Positions 1 through 10,860 of a stretch of DNA of 64,000 nucleotides are shown in pieces. Every line of letters begins with the position of its first letter. Position 1 is the stretch's first letter. A model generated the notes under the pieces. The model did not search any database. It was not told where the DNA came from and saw nothing but the letters and a program-made list of their open reading frames with translations. The DNA is from Phymatolithon calcareum (Eukaryota > Rhodophyta > Florideophyceae > Hapalidiales), in NCBI GenBank assembly GCA_977006965.1, contig OZ345363.1:1922001-1986000 (forward strand), written 5' to 3'. Both the position numbers and the translations under genes were made by a program.

Positions 1-1460
1 TGCCGCGTTGAGAACGCACGTCATAGTACCGGCTTTCCTTCCAGCGGCATAGGCAAGCGCCATGTTTGGATACTTCGCGAAATCGATTTTCTCGAACGTC
101 AGGTCGCCTGCCGCTGTGATATCGAACGGCTTTAGTCCGACGCTCACGCGGTGCGGCCAAGTAATAGAGTACAGCAAAGGCAAGCGCATGTCGGGCCAGC
201 CGAGTTGGGCCAGCACGCTGGAGTCTTCGAACTCGACCATCGAGTGGATTATTGACTGCCTGTGGATCACTGCTTCGATATTGTCATAGTCTACGCCGAA
301 GAGGTAATGTGCTTCGATCACCTCCGCGGCTTTGGTCATGGAACGAAGCAGTAGAGAATATCAGTGTTCAGTCAGTGGCGATTTGAGGAATAGGACTTCA
401 TGATGGAGGTGCGGACCCACCTTTGTTATATAAACTCGCTACACGCAGCGTGAATAAACCGCGTTATCAATGGGCTGTCAGTAAGCGGAGAGATGCGGTA
501 CTTCTTTCTCAACAATACAGTCTCACGTACCAGAATCAATAGTGACTGCGCATCACCGGGCACCCGAAACAGCACAGTCAAAAAACAACGTCAGCAAATG
601 AACAGAACATTCTTCCCATCTTTCGAGAAAATTTTTCTTCACCTACTCTTAGCGCCCATGGTCCAATTCGGATGTTTTAGCGCATCTTCAAGACGCACGT
701 TCTTCAAGTCCTCCGCTTTCCAATCTCTAAACGCTCCTCCGCTCGCAGTCAACACGATACGCTTGAGGCTTCCAGACGGCGCGCCCTGCAGGCACTGAAA
801 AATGGCCGAATGCTCCGAGTCTGCTGCCGTCATGCCCACGCCAAATTCCTTCACCAGCGGTACAACGACAGGTCCGCCTGCAATGAGTGTCTCCTTATTA
901 GCCAGCGCGATATCCTTCCCCGCACGAATTGCAGCGACAGTGGGAAGCAAGCCGGCGCATCCGACGATACCAGTGACGACTGTCTCCGCATCGCAGCTCG
1001 CTGCGGCCTCAGCGACACCAGCAGCGCCAGTCAGCACAGTAGTGTCCGGCGATGCTTCCGCAAGAGCCGCCTTGAGCTCAGAGTACCGCGACGCGTCTGC
1101 GATGGCCGCGAAGCCCGGTTTGAACTCTGCGCACTGCGACACCAGTTGGGTCACGTCTGAGTTTGCTGTCAGCGCGGATACAGAGAAGCTCTCCGGAGCT
1201 GCCCGCACTATGTCCAACGTTTGCGTGCCGATCGAGCCGGTGCTTCCCAGCACTGCAACGCGCTTGTGGAAATCTTTACCGGCGCTTTTCTCAAGTCTCG
1301 AAAGCGCTTCGCGGATCGCGCTGTCTGTAGCGGCTGGCGCTGCGCCGCCTAGTGATGTTGACGCCGTGGGTAGGGTTTGCTTACGAGTAAGCTTTGCGCC
1401 CGATTGTCCGGCCCCGCGCCTACGCAGCGGTGCCGCCGCGGCAAGAAATCCGAGAACCAT
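1..1460 (-). CDS. dxr: 1-deoxy-D-xylulose-5-phosphate reductoisomerase (DXR), 3' end beyond the window
   Basis: Second enzyme of the plastid MEP isoprenoid pathway; converts DXP to MEP with NADPH and a divalent metal. Exon 1 (1460-647) starts with a basic/Ala-rich leader that looks like a plastid transit peptide. It then has the NADPH motif [21 protein letters not shown], the metal-binding stretch [18 protein letters not shown] and HPNWTMG. The ORF then stops, but family homology resumes through splicing. I read exon 2 at 545-531 (15 nt), exon 3 at 438-421 (18 nt) and exon 4 from 329 to the window edge. Introns are 101, 92 and 91 nt, all GT...AG, and phases match. The junctions rebuild [20 protein letters not shown], the expected catalytic segment (usual form DSATLMNKGLEVIEAHY). 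Exon 4 continues with [21 protein letters not shown] and [15 protein letters not shown]. The C-terminal domain is off the window. The LETM1-like gene is divergent, about 260 bp away. Confidence 0.93.
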
Positions 1461-1722
1461 TGCTTTTGCGTTGCAAGAGTCTTAACCGGCGCTACCAACG
1501 GTAGCTTGATTGAGCAATAATCGATTCAGTGGAACGGGACGCAAGCTGGCAGGCGATCGATGCAGCCGCTTCTTCTCGCTCGAAATTGCTGCCACGAGAT
1601 CGGATTTTCATCTCCCAATGGAGATATTCCACGTGTACAACTGTACAATATCGATTTGCAATTATCCACACGTGTCTCACGAGCTCAACAAACTCCAGCA
1701 TCTCAGACAGTTTTATGGCACT

Positions 1723-3831
1723 ATGGCCCTCGAGGCACTGCCTTCTGACCCAGACCATAGTAGTACCATGCCGTCGCAACGACGTCCACGCTCATGTTTC
1801 ACAGCCCCTGTGGCCCGGGCGTTTGTCACTTGCAGCGCGGACAGGGCCACTGATCCCGTTGATCGGCCAGGCAATTCTGTTGCCGTGGCGCCTGGGCAGC
1901 GCTCGCGCCTTAGCGTTGTCCGGGTGCGCGAACTTGAGGTTCGAGCTGCCGCGCGTGGAGCAGCATTGCGTGCTGTGGAGGCTTCAGAGGTTCTCGAAAC
2001 ACTCTTTGGAGCTGATGGAACGCCAGCCACAGACCCCGCAGTAGCGGCTGCTGCGCTAGCGGAAAGCTTACGTCGAGAGGCACGCGCATTACGGCGGCTA
2101 AGTGACGCCCGCGTCGAACGCGGTGCAGATACCCTCGAATCCCTCGCGGAAAGCGCGCAGGCAGCGGCAGACGCATCGGCGGCAGCTGCTGCCACAGCTG
2201 CGGGTGCGGAGGAGGAAAGACAAGGGGAGACCACTCTTCCCTCCACCGAAGTACTGGCTCCTGAACCAGTGGTGGATACCCTGGTCGGTACTGTGCGAAC
2301 ATCAGTCCAGCGAAGCGGCGTGGAGCTTGTAAGACGGGCGGAAAGCGTGCGCGTCGGTATAGGAGAGCGCGTTACGGAATTCGTACGTGATGACGGAACT
2401 ATTGACTTCAAGGGTTTGCGTGCCATTCTCAGTGGCACTTTGGACTCGATTGGAAGCGTATGGATGCGTCTTAATGGCCGTGCCCCCAAGGATCAGCCGG
2501 CACTCACGGGCGTAGAGGATGCACAAGACAGCTTTCCACCAGTGTCTGATGAAGAGGAGCAATTCCGTCTGCGCGAGCTGATCAACGTGCTCGAACGCGA
2601 TCTCCAAGCCGCGAGTAAGGCTCGCGAGGACGTGCTGAGAAAAGAAGATCAGCTGGGCAAATTGATCCGAGCGAAGGAAATTCGCGCAATGGACGATATC
2701 GTAAGCGCTGTGCGAAGGACGCTCGCGGTACGCGTATTGCAGCTTGAAATGGAAAAGATCTTTGTTTCGCTGGCGGAAGAGATCGAGAGCTCCTCTGTAG
2801 ACCTTGTCTCTGAGCAGCGACTGATGATCGCGGAGTTTGGTGAACTGGACGAGCGGCTATTGGAGATGTGTGTATTTATTGACAATGGCGAACCGGCACT
2901 TGTGCAGGACGACGCGCTAGGGGATGTTGCTGCGGATATTCAATATCTTAAGACGCGACTCGGACTCGATTCGACGCTGTATACATCCACCACATTGGAC
3001 TGGATGCAGGTGCGCCAGTTTGTGGCGGTGTCTGTCAAGAAGACGCGTGCGGGGGTTGAATTTTACGCTCGCGGACTTCGGCTTTTCATCGGAGACCTGC
3101 AGTATGCGTTACGGCTTATACGCCGAGCGTTCACCGGGTACACGCCGACGCCGCGAGAGGTGCGAACATTGCGGCGAACAGGACGTGATTTTCTAACGCT
3201 GGTTCCGTTTACGATAATTCTCATCGCGCCGCTCACGCCTGTGGGACATGTGCTGATTTTCTCGTTTTTGCAGCGCTATTGGCCCGACTTCTTCCCATCC
3301 ACTTTCTCGGAACGGCGTCAGGCACTGATGAAACGGTACGAGCTGTATGCAAAGAGCCTTAGCGATGACCCTGATGCGCCCAATAACCCGCCGCAGGATC
3401 AGAATGGTGCAGTGGGGAAGAGTGACGCAGACAGGGGTGTGTTGCGCCGTTTTCCTTTCTTCGGACGATGGTTTGGGAAGGAGGCAGGGGGAGATGGGGC
3501 GGAGAAAAAGGAACAGGCAATTGCGGATGCGGCGAATATTGCTGTGGCTGAAGACGGGGTGTTTGTTGACGCTCCGAAGGTCGGCATTTTTGAAGAAAAC
3601 AGTGGGACCAAAGTGGCGCCAATGCAGAAGCCAATTCCAGCTGTCGTGGAGAAAGATGTTCAGTCAAACACGAATCAACGAGGGAGTGTCAATGGTGCCA
3701 CGACGGCAAGTGGATTGAAGAACACGCAGAATGGAGTACCTAAGAATGGTGTAAGTGAGAGTGGGACCACTGGAAAGGGAAACTCAGCGCGAAATGGTCT
3801 AGGAATAGACGATCTCCACCTCGCTGATTAA
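1723..3831 (+). CDS. LETM1-like organellar membrane protein
   Basis: About 702 residues from the ATG at 1723. The frame stays open to 1510 without a better ATG than 1618, and the ATG at 1768 is also possible. The N-terminus is rich in Arg/Ser/Ala and resembles an organelle transit peptide. A long charged, Ala-rich, coiled-coil-like middle follows. At about 3140-3340 lies the LETM1 hallmark: RRTGRDFLTLVPF, a hydrophobic membrane segment, then FLQRYWPDFFPSTF and a helical region beginning SERRQALMKRYELYAK. LETM1 proteins act in K+/H+ or Ca2+/H+ exchange and organelle volume control; plants have plastid LETM1-like versions. The tail (from about 3370) is low complexity and polar, with Asn/Gly-rich stretches. 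Mitochondrion or plastid cannot be decided from sequence. It converges with the OTU gene, whose 3' end is 52 bp away. Confidence 0.8.
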   Translation: MALEALPSDPDHSSTMPSQRRPRSCFTAPVARAFVTCSADRATDPVDRPGNSVAVAPGQRSRLSVVRVRELEVRAAARGAALRAVEASEVLETLFGADGTPATDPAVAAAALAESLRREARALRRLSDARVERGADTLESLAESAQAAADASAAAAATAAGAEEERQGETTLPSTEVLAPEPVVDTLVGTVRTSVQRSGVELVRRAESVRVGIGERVTEFVRDDGTIDFKGLRAILSGTLDSIGSVWMRLNGRAPKDQPALTGVEDAQDSFPPVSDEEEQFRLRELINVLERDLQAASKAREDVLRKEDQLGKLIRAKEIRAMDDIVSAVRRTLAVRVLQLEMEKIFVSLAEEIESSSVDLVSEQRLMIAEFGELDERLLEMCVFIDNGEPALVQDDALGDVAADIQYLKTRLGLDSTLYTSTTLDWMQVRQFVAVSVKKTRAGVEFYARGLRLFIGDLQYALRLIRRAFTGYTPTPREVRTLRRTGRDFLTLVPFTIILIAPLTPVGHVLIFSFLQRYWPDFFPSTFSERRQALMKRYELYAKSLSDDPDAPNNPPQDQNGAVGKSDADRGVLRRFPFFGRWFGKEAGGDGAEKKEQAIADAANIAVAEDGVFVDAPKVGIFEENSGTKVAPMQKPIPAVVEKDVQSNTNQRGSVNGATTASGLKNTQNGVPKNGVSESGTTGKGNSARNGLGIDDLHLAD

Positions 3832-3883
3832 AAGAATGCAGCGTGTGCACAATTTTGAACAACACACACCTAGCAATGCTACT

Positions 3884-4453
3884 TTATCGCGTAATAACAG
3901 CATTATAATGGTTCGTCCCATTGTACAAAACACGAATAACTTTCCCCTTCGCCTTCTTTCGATACTTCTCGCCATATGTCGCAATACTCTTAAGTGTTCC
4001 GTGTCCAGTCTCGAGGAACACCGAAATGGGAGTCTTCAATACGTCACTGAGCACAAGAATCTCGGCCTCACCCGCGAAGAAGGACGGGTTACGCATCTGG
4101 TGACAATAGGCGCGCAGACTGCCCTCGACAATATTGCGCCGCGAGAATTCGGCGGCACGCTCGACGCACATTTCCCTCCATGCCAGAGAGCGCAGCGCGT
4201 CCGCGTCGTCCGTCTCCAATCTCGAAGGCAGAGAGCGCTGCTCTTCGTGAGCCAACGATCGGGCAATGGAACGGTAGAGACAACGGCCGTCGCCCTTCAC
4301 GCGCACGACGCGCAGCGGGCTTCCGGCATTTGAGCCGGGAGGTAAGCCCCAGGCCAACATGCCGGCCGGCACTGGCACGCGCGGCGGCGGCCGGAACACC
4401 GCTAGCGGACGCATAGTACTGCGTTGTCCCGTTGGAGCTTTTCGGTCAGGCAA
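3884..4453 (-). CDS. OTU-domain cysteine protease (putative deubiquitinase)
   Basis: 189 residues from the first ATG; starts at Met14 (4414) or Met32 would also work. Residues about 47-189 form an OTU domain. DGRCLYRSIA carries the catalytic Asp/Cys box, a helical middle with WREMCVERAAEF follows, then PISVFLETG and the C-terminal NGTNHYNAVI holding the catalytic His. OTU proteins cleave ubiquitin chains. The protein is about the size of a single OTU domain, with no added ubiquitin-binding module visible, so linkage preference cannot be called. It is a single exon, convergent with the LETM1-like gene. Confidence 0.82.
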   Translation of the reverse strand: MPDRKAPTGQRSTMRPLAVFRPPPRVPVPAGMLAWGLPPGSNAGSPLRVVRVKGDGRCLYRSIARSLAHEEQRSLPSRLETDDADALRSLAWREMCVERAAEFSRRNIVEGSLRAYCHQMRNPSFFAGEAEILVLSDVLKTPISVFLETGHGTLKSIATYGEKYRKKAKGKVIRVLYNGTNHYNAVITR

Positions 4454-5150
4454 AGATCGCAGGACCTGCCTTCAACTTCGATTGGAAGTGGCGCAGGATG
4501 AGCATGCCGCTTGCTGAGGTCAAGAATAGTATGATTCGAGGTCTGCAATTAGAATCTCATATACGATATTGTGGCACTTACCGTTTTTGCAATTTTTATT
4601 TTTAAAAAAATAAATTTCTATTTTTGTTCAGCGCCTCAAACATGGCGCATTGCCGGACTCGTCGTCAGCTTTCATCGGTACTATATGTGTGCGGAAGGGG
4701 AATTCAGAGACGTTGCGCAACCTCAAGAACAGTAGAGTAGAAGAACAATGGAACTAGTGAGAGCCGAGAGCGGCACAGATTGCTTTATGAATGAGATTGA
4801 GATGCTGCACGCTCGGCTGACTCGGAGCTTTTCAATTTCGTTGGTCTTGTTATCAAGATCGTGCCTCGAAGCTGGAAGCTAGACGGCTCGATGTGCTCTG
4901 CCCCTCTCTAAATAGATTTTTCCAGCAGTCCAGGATATGTCGTCGAACTTGAATTTTGAACGCCGAGAGGGTCTATGCCCTTATATTGAATTGTTCGTGA
5001 TGAAATCCCGTTTAGGCACTCAAGATGCCATGCAGTTCTCAATCCTCGTTCTGTGGTTGTTATATTTTCTCCGAGACTCTGTCTTGTTCATTTACGGACG
5101 ACCTGTTCTTTCTCGCAGCTCAGTCTTGTATCCATCACAGATAGACAACG
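4454..5150. other. intergenic, no gene seen
   Basis: The stretch separates the OTU gene from the TRIM element. It contains an A/T-rich tract at about 4590-4625. The 72-residue ORF at 4937-5155 has no recognisable content. A promoter for the OTU gene probably lies here, but no motif is convincing. Confidence 0.6.
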
Positions 5151-5410
5151 TGTAGACACGCAATGTTGCACGAGCGTAAGGAGGGACACTTATACTCTCA
5201 GGGAGAACATACCAACCAATTGGGATTGTTAGAGTAGTGTCTGTTAGTGCTCCCCCTCTTTGTACAGGGTGTGCATTTCTCGCCCCTGCTCTATTTAAGC
5301 GGCGATCCTAAATCGCACCTTAGACTGGAGCATCTCATCATCTCATCGGAGAGAGATCACCCCTTTTCAAGATAAACCCATTCTTTATCTTATCACTCCC
5401 AGTGATTACA
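5151..5410. repeat. 5' LTR of TRIM-like element
   Basis: Starts TG and ends CA. It differs from the copy at 6325-6584 by only about two substitutions. It contains a TATA-like CTATTTAAG at about 5290, a plausible promoter for the element. Confidence 0.88.
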
Positions 5411-5440
5411 GAAATTTCTTTCCTGCAGGAGAATGTTTGA

Positions 5441-5788
5441 GTGTTAAGACGAAGATTGTCCAAGTTTGAATTGGAAATGGATGACCATCGAACCATGGGA
5501 AGCGGAAGTCTTTCGTCGGCGCAACCTACCGATCGGCAACCAACCGCCGCGCTATTCCAACCCGTGAGTCACCCGATTTTACGGAGTCTCGACCCAAGAG
5601 TTGTGACAAGGTTTTTGAAGGCGAGGAAACGGTACGATGATGAGGTCAACGAGAAGAAGAAGGAAGCCCCGGCGATGACGGTGGTATCTTACACGGAGTC
5701 ATCGACAAGAGAGAAGGCTCTACACAGACTTCGAATGCCAATGCGCACCGAACATGCGGCGGCAAGGATTCTGGAGTTTACTTCCTAA
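5441..5788 (+). CDS. Gag-like remnant inside the TRIM element
   Basis: 115 residues. The middle (DPRVVTRFLKARKRYDDEV) resembles the start of Gag proteins of LTR elements, where a hydrophobic helix is followed by a charged helix. No nucleocapsid knuckle, protease or polymerase follows, so this is either a Gag fragment kept for packaging or simply debris. It lies just after the 5' LTR, where gag is expected. Confidence 0.45.
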   Translation: MLRRRLSKFELEMDDHRTMGSGSLSSAQPTDRQPTAALFQPVSHPILRSLDPRVVTRFLKARKRYDDEVNEKKKEAPAMTVVSYTESSTREKALHRLRMPMRTEHAAARILEFTS

Positions 5789-6000
5789 GCGACTTCGACT
5801 GTTGCGAAAAAAATCAAGGACGGCAACCGGAGCCCGAATTGAAAAAAAGACGTTCCAGAAGGAACGCAAATATGGATTGGAAGGAGCAACCAATGCATAG
5901 AAGGAACCTATCTATATCTCCGGCAATGAGGAGGTGAAGGTCAGCGTAGATTTGTGTGGCAATCAACACAAATGATATTCGCGGACCAGAAAAAGTCCAA

Positions 6001-6275
6001 ATCAAGGTCGGTAAAAGCGGCGAAGAAGGACGGGGTCCAAATCAAGGCCGGAAAAAGCGGCGAAGAAGGACGGGGTCCAACTCAAGGTCGGTAAAAGCGG
6101 CGAAGAAGGACGGGGTCCAACTCAAGGTCGGTAAAAGCGGCGAAGAAGGACGGGGTCCAAACCAAGGCCGGAAAAAGCGGCGAAGAAGGACGGGGTCCAA
6201 ATCAAGGTCGGTAAAAGCTGGCGAAGAAGGACGGGGTCCAATACACGCAAGAAAAAGCTGGCGAAGAAGGCCAAG
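6001..6275. repeat. 40-bp tandem repeat array
   Basis: Five clean units and two degenerate ones, starting at 6001, 6041, 6081, 6121, 6161, 6201 and 6242. Each carries CAAGGTCGGTAAAAGC or close variants, then GAAGAAGGACGGGGTCC. Forty is not a multiple of three, so all three frames are used in turn; the plus-strand ORF 5956-6411 runs through it, rich in Lys/Arg/Gly. Internal to the TRIM element. Confidence 0.9.
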
Positions 6276-6324
6276 CAAACATTGCGCATCAATGATTAAT
6301 ACACTCTTCGAGTGTATGGGGCAC

Positions 6325-6584
6325 TGTAGACACGCAATGTTGCACGAGCGTAAGGAGGGACACTTACACTCTCAGGGAGAACATACCAACCAATTGGGAT
6401 TGTTAGAGTAGTGTCTGTTAGTGCTCCCCCTCTTTGTACAGGGTGTGCATTTCTCGCCCCTGCTCTATTTAAGCGGCGATCCTAAATCGCACCTTAGACT
6501 GGAGCGTCTCATCATCTCATCGGAGAGAGATCACCCCTTTTCAAGATAAACCCATTCTTTATCTTATCACTCCCAGTGATTACA
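6325..6584. repeat. 3' LTR of TRIM-like element
   Basis: Same length and ends as 5151-5410, followed by the target duplication AACG. Confidence 0.88.
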
Positions 6585-8126
6585 AACGTCAAACTCCTCT
6601 GAGCTGAGAATCGAAATTTTTCCTCCAAAGGTCCGAGACATTGCTTTGACTTTCTCTATTGGTTGCAGGCCTTGGCACTCGCTTCTGAAAGTCAGTAAAA
6701 GAACTTTTTACTCGTACTCTTCCAATGCCTTCAGAACAAAGTAGTGTACTTGCGACACTATTATATCAAGCAAAAATAGTTGGAATGAGTGAAGGGTCAA
6801 ATCGAGGAGGAAGATGCTGAGCAAATTTTCTCTCAATACTGGGATAAGAGAGATCGGAAATTGTTACCCTCCAGCGTTCAAGACCCCGACGATTGACAGA
6901 AAGCACACTTACTATTTCTGGCCTTCATTTAGAGGTTGCAAGGCGATCCTTTCAAGTCACATGAAGTCAACTCCTTCTTCTGTACACTTTTTGTAATTCG
7001 AATAACCTGCAATAAACAAACAAACAAACTCCTTCTTCTTGCCATCGATGTCACCCTTGTGTGTCTTATGGAGAATAAGAACCGCATGAAGCTCGTTATC
7101 GCAAATCAAATACTCTGGGTCATTATGGCCTGCACTTCTCCCTCCATACGTTTGTTGGAGTCAGCAAAGCAAATTGTTGGATATCTCAGTGATTACTGTG
7201 TCTATGGAAGCTGGTAGTCTTTTTTAAACGATAAGCGAAGGACCAACCTTCGTACCACTTCGTCAAACAGTGCACTGATTCTTCACTTGAAACGCAACCT
7301 CTATCAGACGCACCCAGCTCATTTTGATGGAAAGAAGCAACAACTGATGAATGGAGTAGGTCTGGACCCGCCGGGGAGCATTACCATATTACGCAGCGAT
7401 TAGGATACGAACTATTTCTTCATCTCGTTCGCTTCAGAACAATGTCAACTGACTCAACATCATGCTATTCCCATCAGCGGTGGCGCAAAAAGCATGCGAG
7501 CACTTGGCACAGACGCCGAGCAGGTTGTCTTGGGCTTTAAAGAAATCTCCTAACCACCTGCTCTACTTCAACACTCTTCAGTGAAAGAAACCATCTAGGA
7601 TACATGGACGCCCATTGTGAGACATGTACTGCCCTCCCTTACAAAGAATATCCAAAATACAGGAAGGTAAGAGAATATGCTACCCAGAACTTCCAGTGCG
7701 ATAGAAGCAGATCTTCATTCCAGCGCTCATATGATTAGGCGAGGCAGATCAACGCTCTCTTCAAATGCCCTGCGTGCTCAAAGATTAGAGCATTTCATGA
7801 TATCACGTGAAGTACTTCCTCGCAGTTCAGCGGAAAGAGATGCTATTCTTGTGTAATAGAGATGGTTGCATACGCAACTGCAGTGAGAACTTAAGAATGA
7901 AGATGCATGTCGCTCGGAGGTGCGTCTAGAAAGAAACCGGAACCCATTGCCTGTGATGTTTTCTTTTTATGGTCATGAAGAATTACTGCACTAAATTTTC
8001 GGGTTCCTTTTCATTTACTTCTTCGGATTGTTCCTCTTCTAAGTATGTTGAATGTCTTCCATTTGGAAGGAGTAGCAAAGTCTACAGCGGTAATGATCTT
8101 CGCCTTGTAAATTGTGCCACAGTAAA
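6585..8126. other. no gene seen
   Basis: Apart from the retroposon tail at 6982-7026, nothing supports a gene. ORFs are short, with no recognisable domains. Confidence 0.5.
6982..7026 (+). mobile_element. 5'-truncated retroposon tail with target-site duplication
   Basis: A 45-bp insert ending in (AAAC)n, flanked by 13-bp direct repeats AACTCCTTCTTCT (6969-6981 and 7027-7039). Its body, TAATTCGAATAACCTGCAAT, matches the 3' tail of the SINE at 21970-22260 in the opposite orientation. Truncation at the 5' end plus a duplication indicates target-primed reverse transcription. Confidence 0.8.
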
Positions 8127-9042
8127 TGTGGACACAGGAGGGTTTTTCTGGTCCTCGCGTGGATTGCCCAACTGCGGTTTGGCGCCCCATGAGATGGTGA
8201 AGAGTGCCCGCAATCATAATCAATAAGCAAGCGCCGAGAACAACCAATCAGGGGCAGACTAGCTCCCCTTCGCTTCGCTACATACAGTAGTATAGGTTGA
8301 GTATGTATCCGCCAAAGTTAACAAATGGAGAATTTCGGTGAAGTCTTGCCATCTGGTGCCGTCGCCTTCAACCGTGACAGACCCGCAGGGCCGATTCCGC
8401 GATCCACTACCAACCTGAACCTCCTCTGTTATTCGACGAAGATCGTTGCACGTGGACGGTGCATCCACCACGTGCAAACCATCGTTAGTGATCATCACAA
8501 CCGCACCTCTTTCGTTTCGCTGCATTTGCAGCTCCCAAGCGAGATCTGTGCACATGCTGAACCTTTACTTTCGTTTTCTGTGTTTACTTTTCCCGGCGTC
8601 CACCGTGCCTCGCAAGATCGACCACCCCCAGTACCAAGTGTGAGCTCGCGCCCGCTGACATTGTTCGACGGTACACGGAACGGCGCGCGAAGGCCTTCGC
8701 GCGCTCGTCCGTGTACAGTCGGACGACGTCAGCGGGGGGAAGCTGCGAGTCTACGCTATGGGCGAGCGCCGGTCTTCGATTGCCGGACACCGTTTACTCC
8801 AACTTACTCGCCTTTGAGAGGGACTAACATCCATCTTTGCTATTCCGAGTGGCTGAAAGCCCCCATTCGGCACTGCCCAGAGGGTGTGAACGCAGTTGTG
8901 GCGTTGAATTCGCTGCGAACTTTTAATCTTACAGACCAAGAGTTTGTTTTGGAGTTGTGGGTCTTCGCTTTATCACTCATTTCTGCATCTTCACTGCACC
9001 CCGGGCCACCGAGTAGACCCACATCACCTCTGTGGCATTGCA
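8127..9042. mobile_element. diverged solo LTR of the 33-kb gypsy family
   Basis: 916 bp. It starts TGTGGACAC and ends GGCATTGCA, and aligns along its length with the LTRs at 33355 and 41211. Shared landmarks include GGTCCTCGCGTGGATTGCCC, CAATAAGCAAGCGCCGA and CTTCGCTTCGCTAC. Flanks GTAAA and GTAAC suggest a 5-bp duplication with one mismatch. No internal region is present, so this is a product of LTR-LTR recombination. The 305-residue ORF across it is incidental. Confidence 0.82.
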
Positions 9043-10860
9043 GTAACTTCTGCAATCTTAAATATTCTCCTAATTTTCGGACGCCTTTTGGCTGTGGACA
9101 TTCTCTACTCAGACAGGTCCAGCATGAAATGTTGGAGAGGATCTCGACCTTTCCCTACTACCGAAGAGAATTTCAGTTTTCAAAAGTCTTTCGATTGTGC
9201 GGCAGAGTTCAGAAATGCCCATTCCGCCCTGCGCCATCGTGATACGTCTGACCAACTAAGCTTGAGCATCTACGTTCCCATGCCTACGATATAGGAAAAC
9301 AGTTTCCTCCGACGGGTAACCGGACCACCAAGGTGGCCTCGGATGTTGGGGAGTTAGAATCCATGTTTTTGGGGTAGATCCTGGGCAAGCCAGAGAGAAA
9401 TGCGTGGAAAGGTACAGGGAAATTTGACCCGTCCTCCAACCGAAGGCAAGAAGACGTTTGGGCAAGATTTGGTGCACCACGACCAAAAACAGAGGTCAAA
9501 AACAAGCCGCTCGAAGAAGCGGACGAGAGATTATCCACGCGAAAGTGAACAGGAGCCTGTGCGAAGCTGCGGATGAAACTTCAGCTCAGATGAACATCGG
9601 GACATACCAAAGGGTCAATATCATAGAGGCGGCAGCGGACGTGGAGAAATCGAAAACGGGACCTATTCCAGTCTCGAAGATTGTAAGACCATCACACCTC
9701 AATGGCGAGCGCAGAGGGCACTCGCCATAAAGTGGGCATTTGGAATGTTTCCACCAATGAGTACCCCTGCCCCCTTTGGCCAGACTGGCCAATGTGAGAG
9801 AGATGCTATCGAAGACGCCATAAGCTGACGCTCGAAGGAAAGATTCTCAACAGTAGACAGCCCCGGGACTAAGCGAGCACTTGACGAGCTCCTGGCCATG
9901 TTCCAGGCCATCGATAACCCAAATTCCTATGCAGCTGAGTAAACACTCCTTGCACATCTGAACCCCCCGCGCGACGCATGAACGTGGACTAATTTTCCCC
10001 GTCGAGGCCACTCAGGGGGACTTGAGGTGCGTTTTACAAACACTGAACCGTGGTAACTTTAAAAAAATAGTTTTCTTCTTCTTCGAACTTGTCCTGTTTC
10101 GGACAAAACAAATTACAGCCACGCAAACTGGCACTCTAGAAGTACATTCCACCATCAAGCTACAATCTATGTCACGCCCTTCTGTGTCATTTTTCAGGTC
10201 TTACAAAGGCGTAGTATTCTTGGCTCCAAAATTTTGGACGTTAGTACCCGAGCGAACACGAAGAACCCCCTGCTTCGCTGCTGCCAATCAAAGACCTGCG
10301 GCAATCCGTAGGACGATGAATTTGGTTTCATGTTCTCGCAAGCACCGCGTACTAGACTACCATCCTGTTCTTGCCAGTTAATCACGAACCCAGATCTACC
10401 CTTTTATCCATTCAAAATCGCAAGTTTTTCTGATTGTGACGGCTCACTCACGGGAGTGCTGATCAAACGTACGAACAACATTCTCCCCGGAAATAATTTA
10501 AGAACTTTTGAGACGGACACACTATGCACACCACGGTCTGACCCTCACATCGTAGCCACACTACATACAGGTACGAGTTTCCTCGCCACGCAAATTTCTC
10601 AAATCGTGTTTTCTTCTGAGACCCTATTCCTACTCTTCGAATATGGTTCCTTGGTCAGTGAGTGGAGCACAAAGTTCTCTTACTTTGAACGACGTGAATT
10701 TATTTCGTGTTTGTTAAATGCACAGTTTGCACTTTCTCCATTCCAGCTTTTCCGAGGATTTCCGCCTCCAGGGTTCGCAATTTGTAGCACTTTCCGCAGC
10801 CATAAAAGCCGAGAGCTTGCGAAATCTGCAGACAACCTCACCCACCGAGCCGACAGGGCG
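9043..10860. other. no convincing gene
   Basis: Several short overlapping ORFs without domains. The frame of the zinc-finger gene is open back to 10330, but residues there look like translated non-coding DNA. Confidence 0.45.

Larger units (their letters stand above)
5151..6584. mobile_element. short LTR retrotransposon, TRIM-like, non-autonomous
   Basis: Two 260-bp direct repeats (5151-5410 and 6325-6584), nearly identical, begin TGTAGACACG and end GATTACA. They are flanked by the 4-bp duplication AACG (5147-5150 and 6585-6588). The internal part is only 914 bp, far too short for gag-pol. It keeps a 115-residue Gag-like ORF and a 40-bp tandem array. No clear primer-binding site or polypurine tract is seen. 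The near identity of the LTRs points to recent movement using enzymes from another element. Confidence 0.88.

Noticed and set aside
802-1485. 227-aa plus-strand ORF over dxr exon 1
   Set aside because: It is the antisense shadow of a strongly conserved DXR exon.
6001-6275. CRISPR-like regular repeats
   Set aside because: 40-bp units are directly tandem without spacers; this is a minisatellite inside an LTR element of a eukaryote.
8325-9242. 305-aa plus-strand ORF
   Set aside because: Lies mostly within the solo LTR; no homologous ORF in the young LTR copies.
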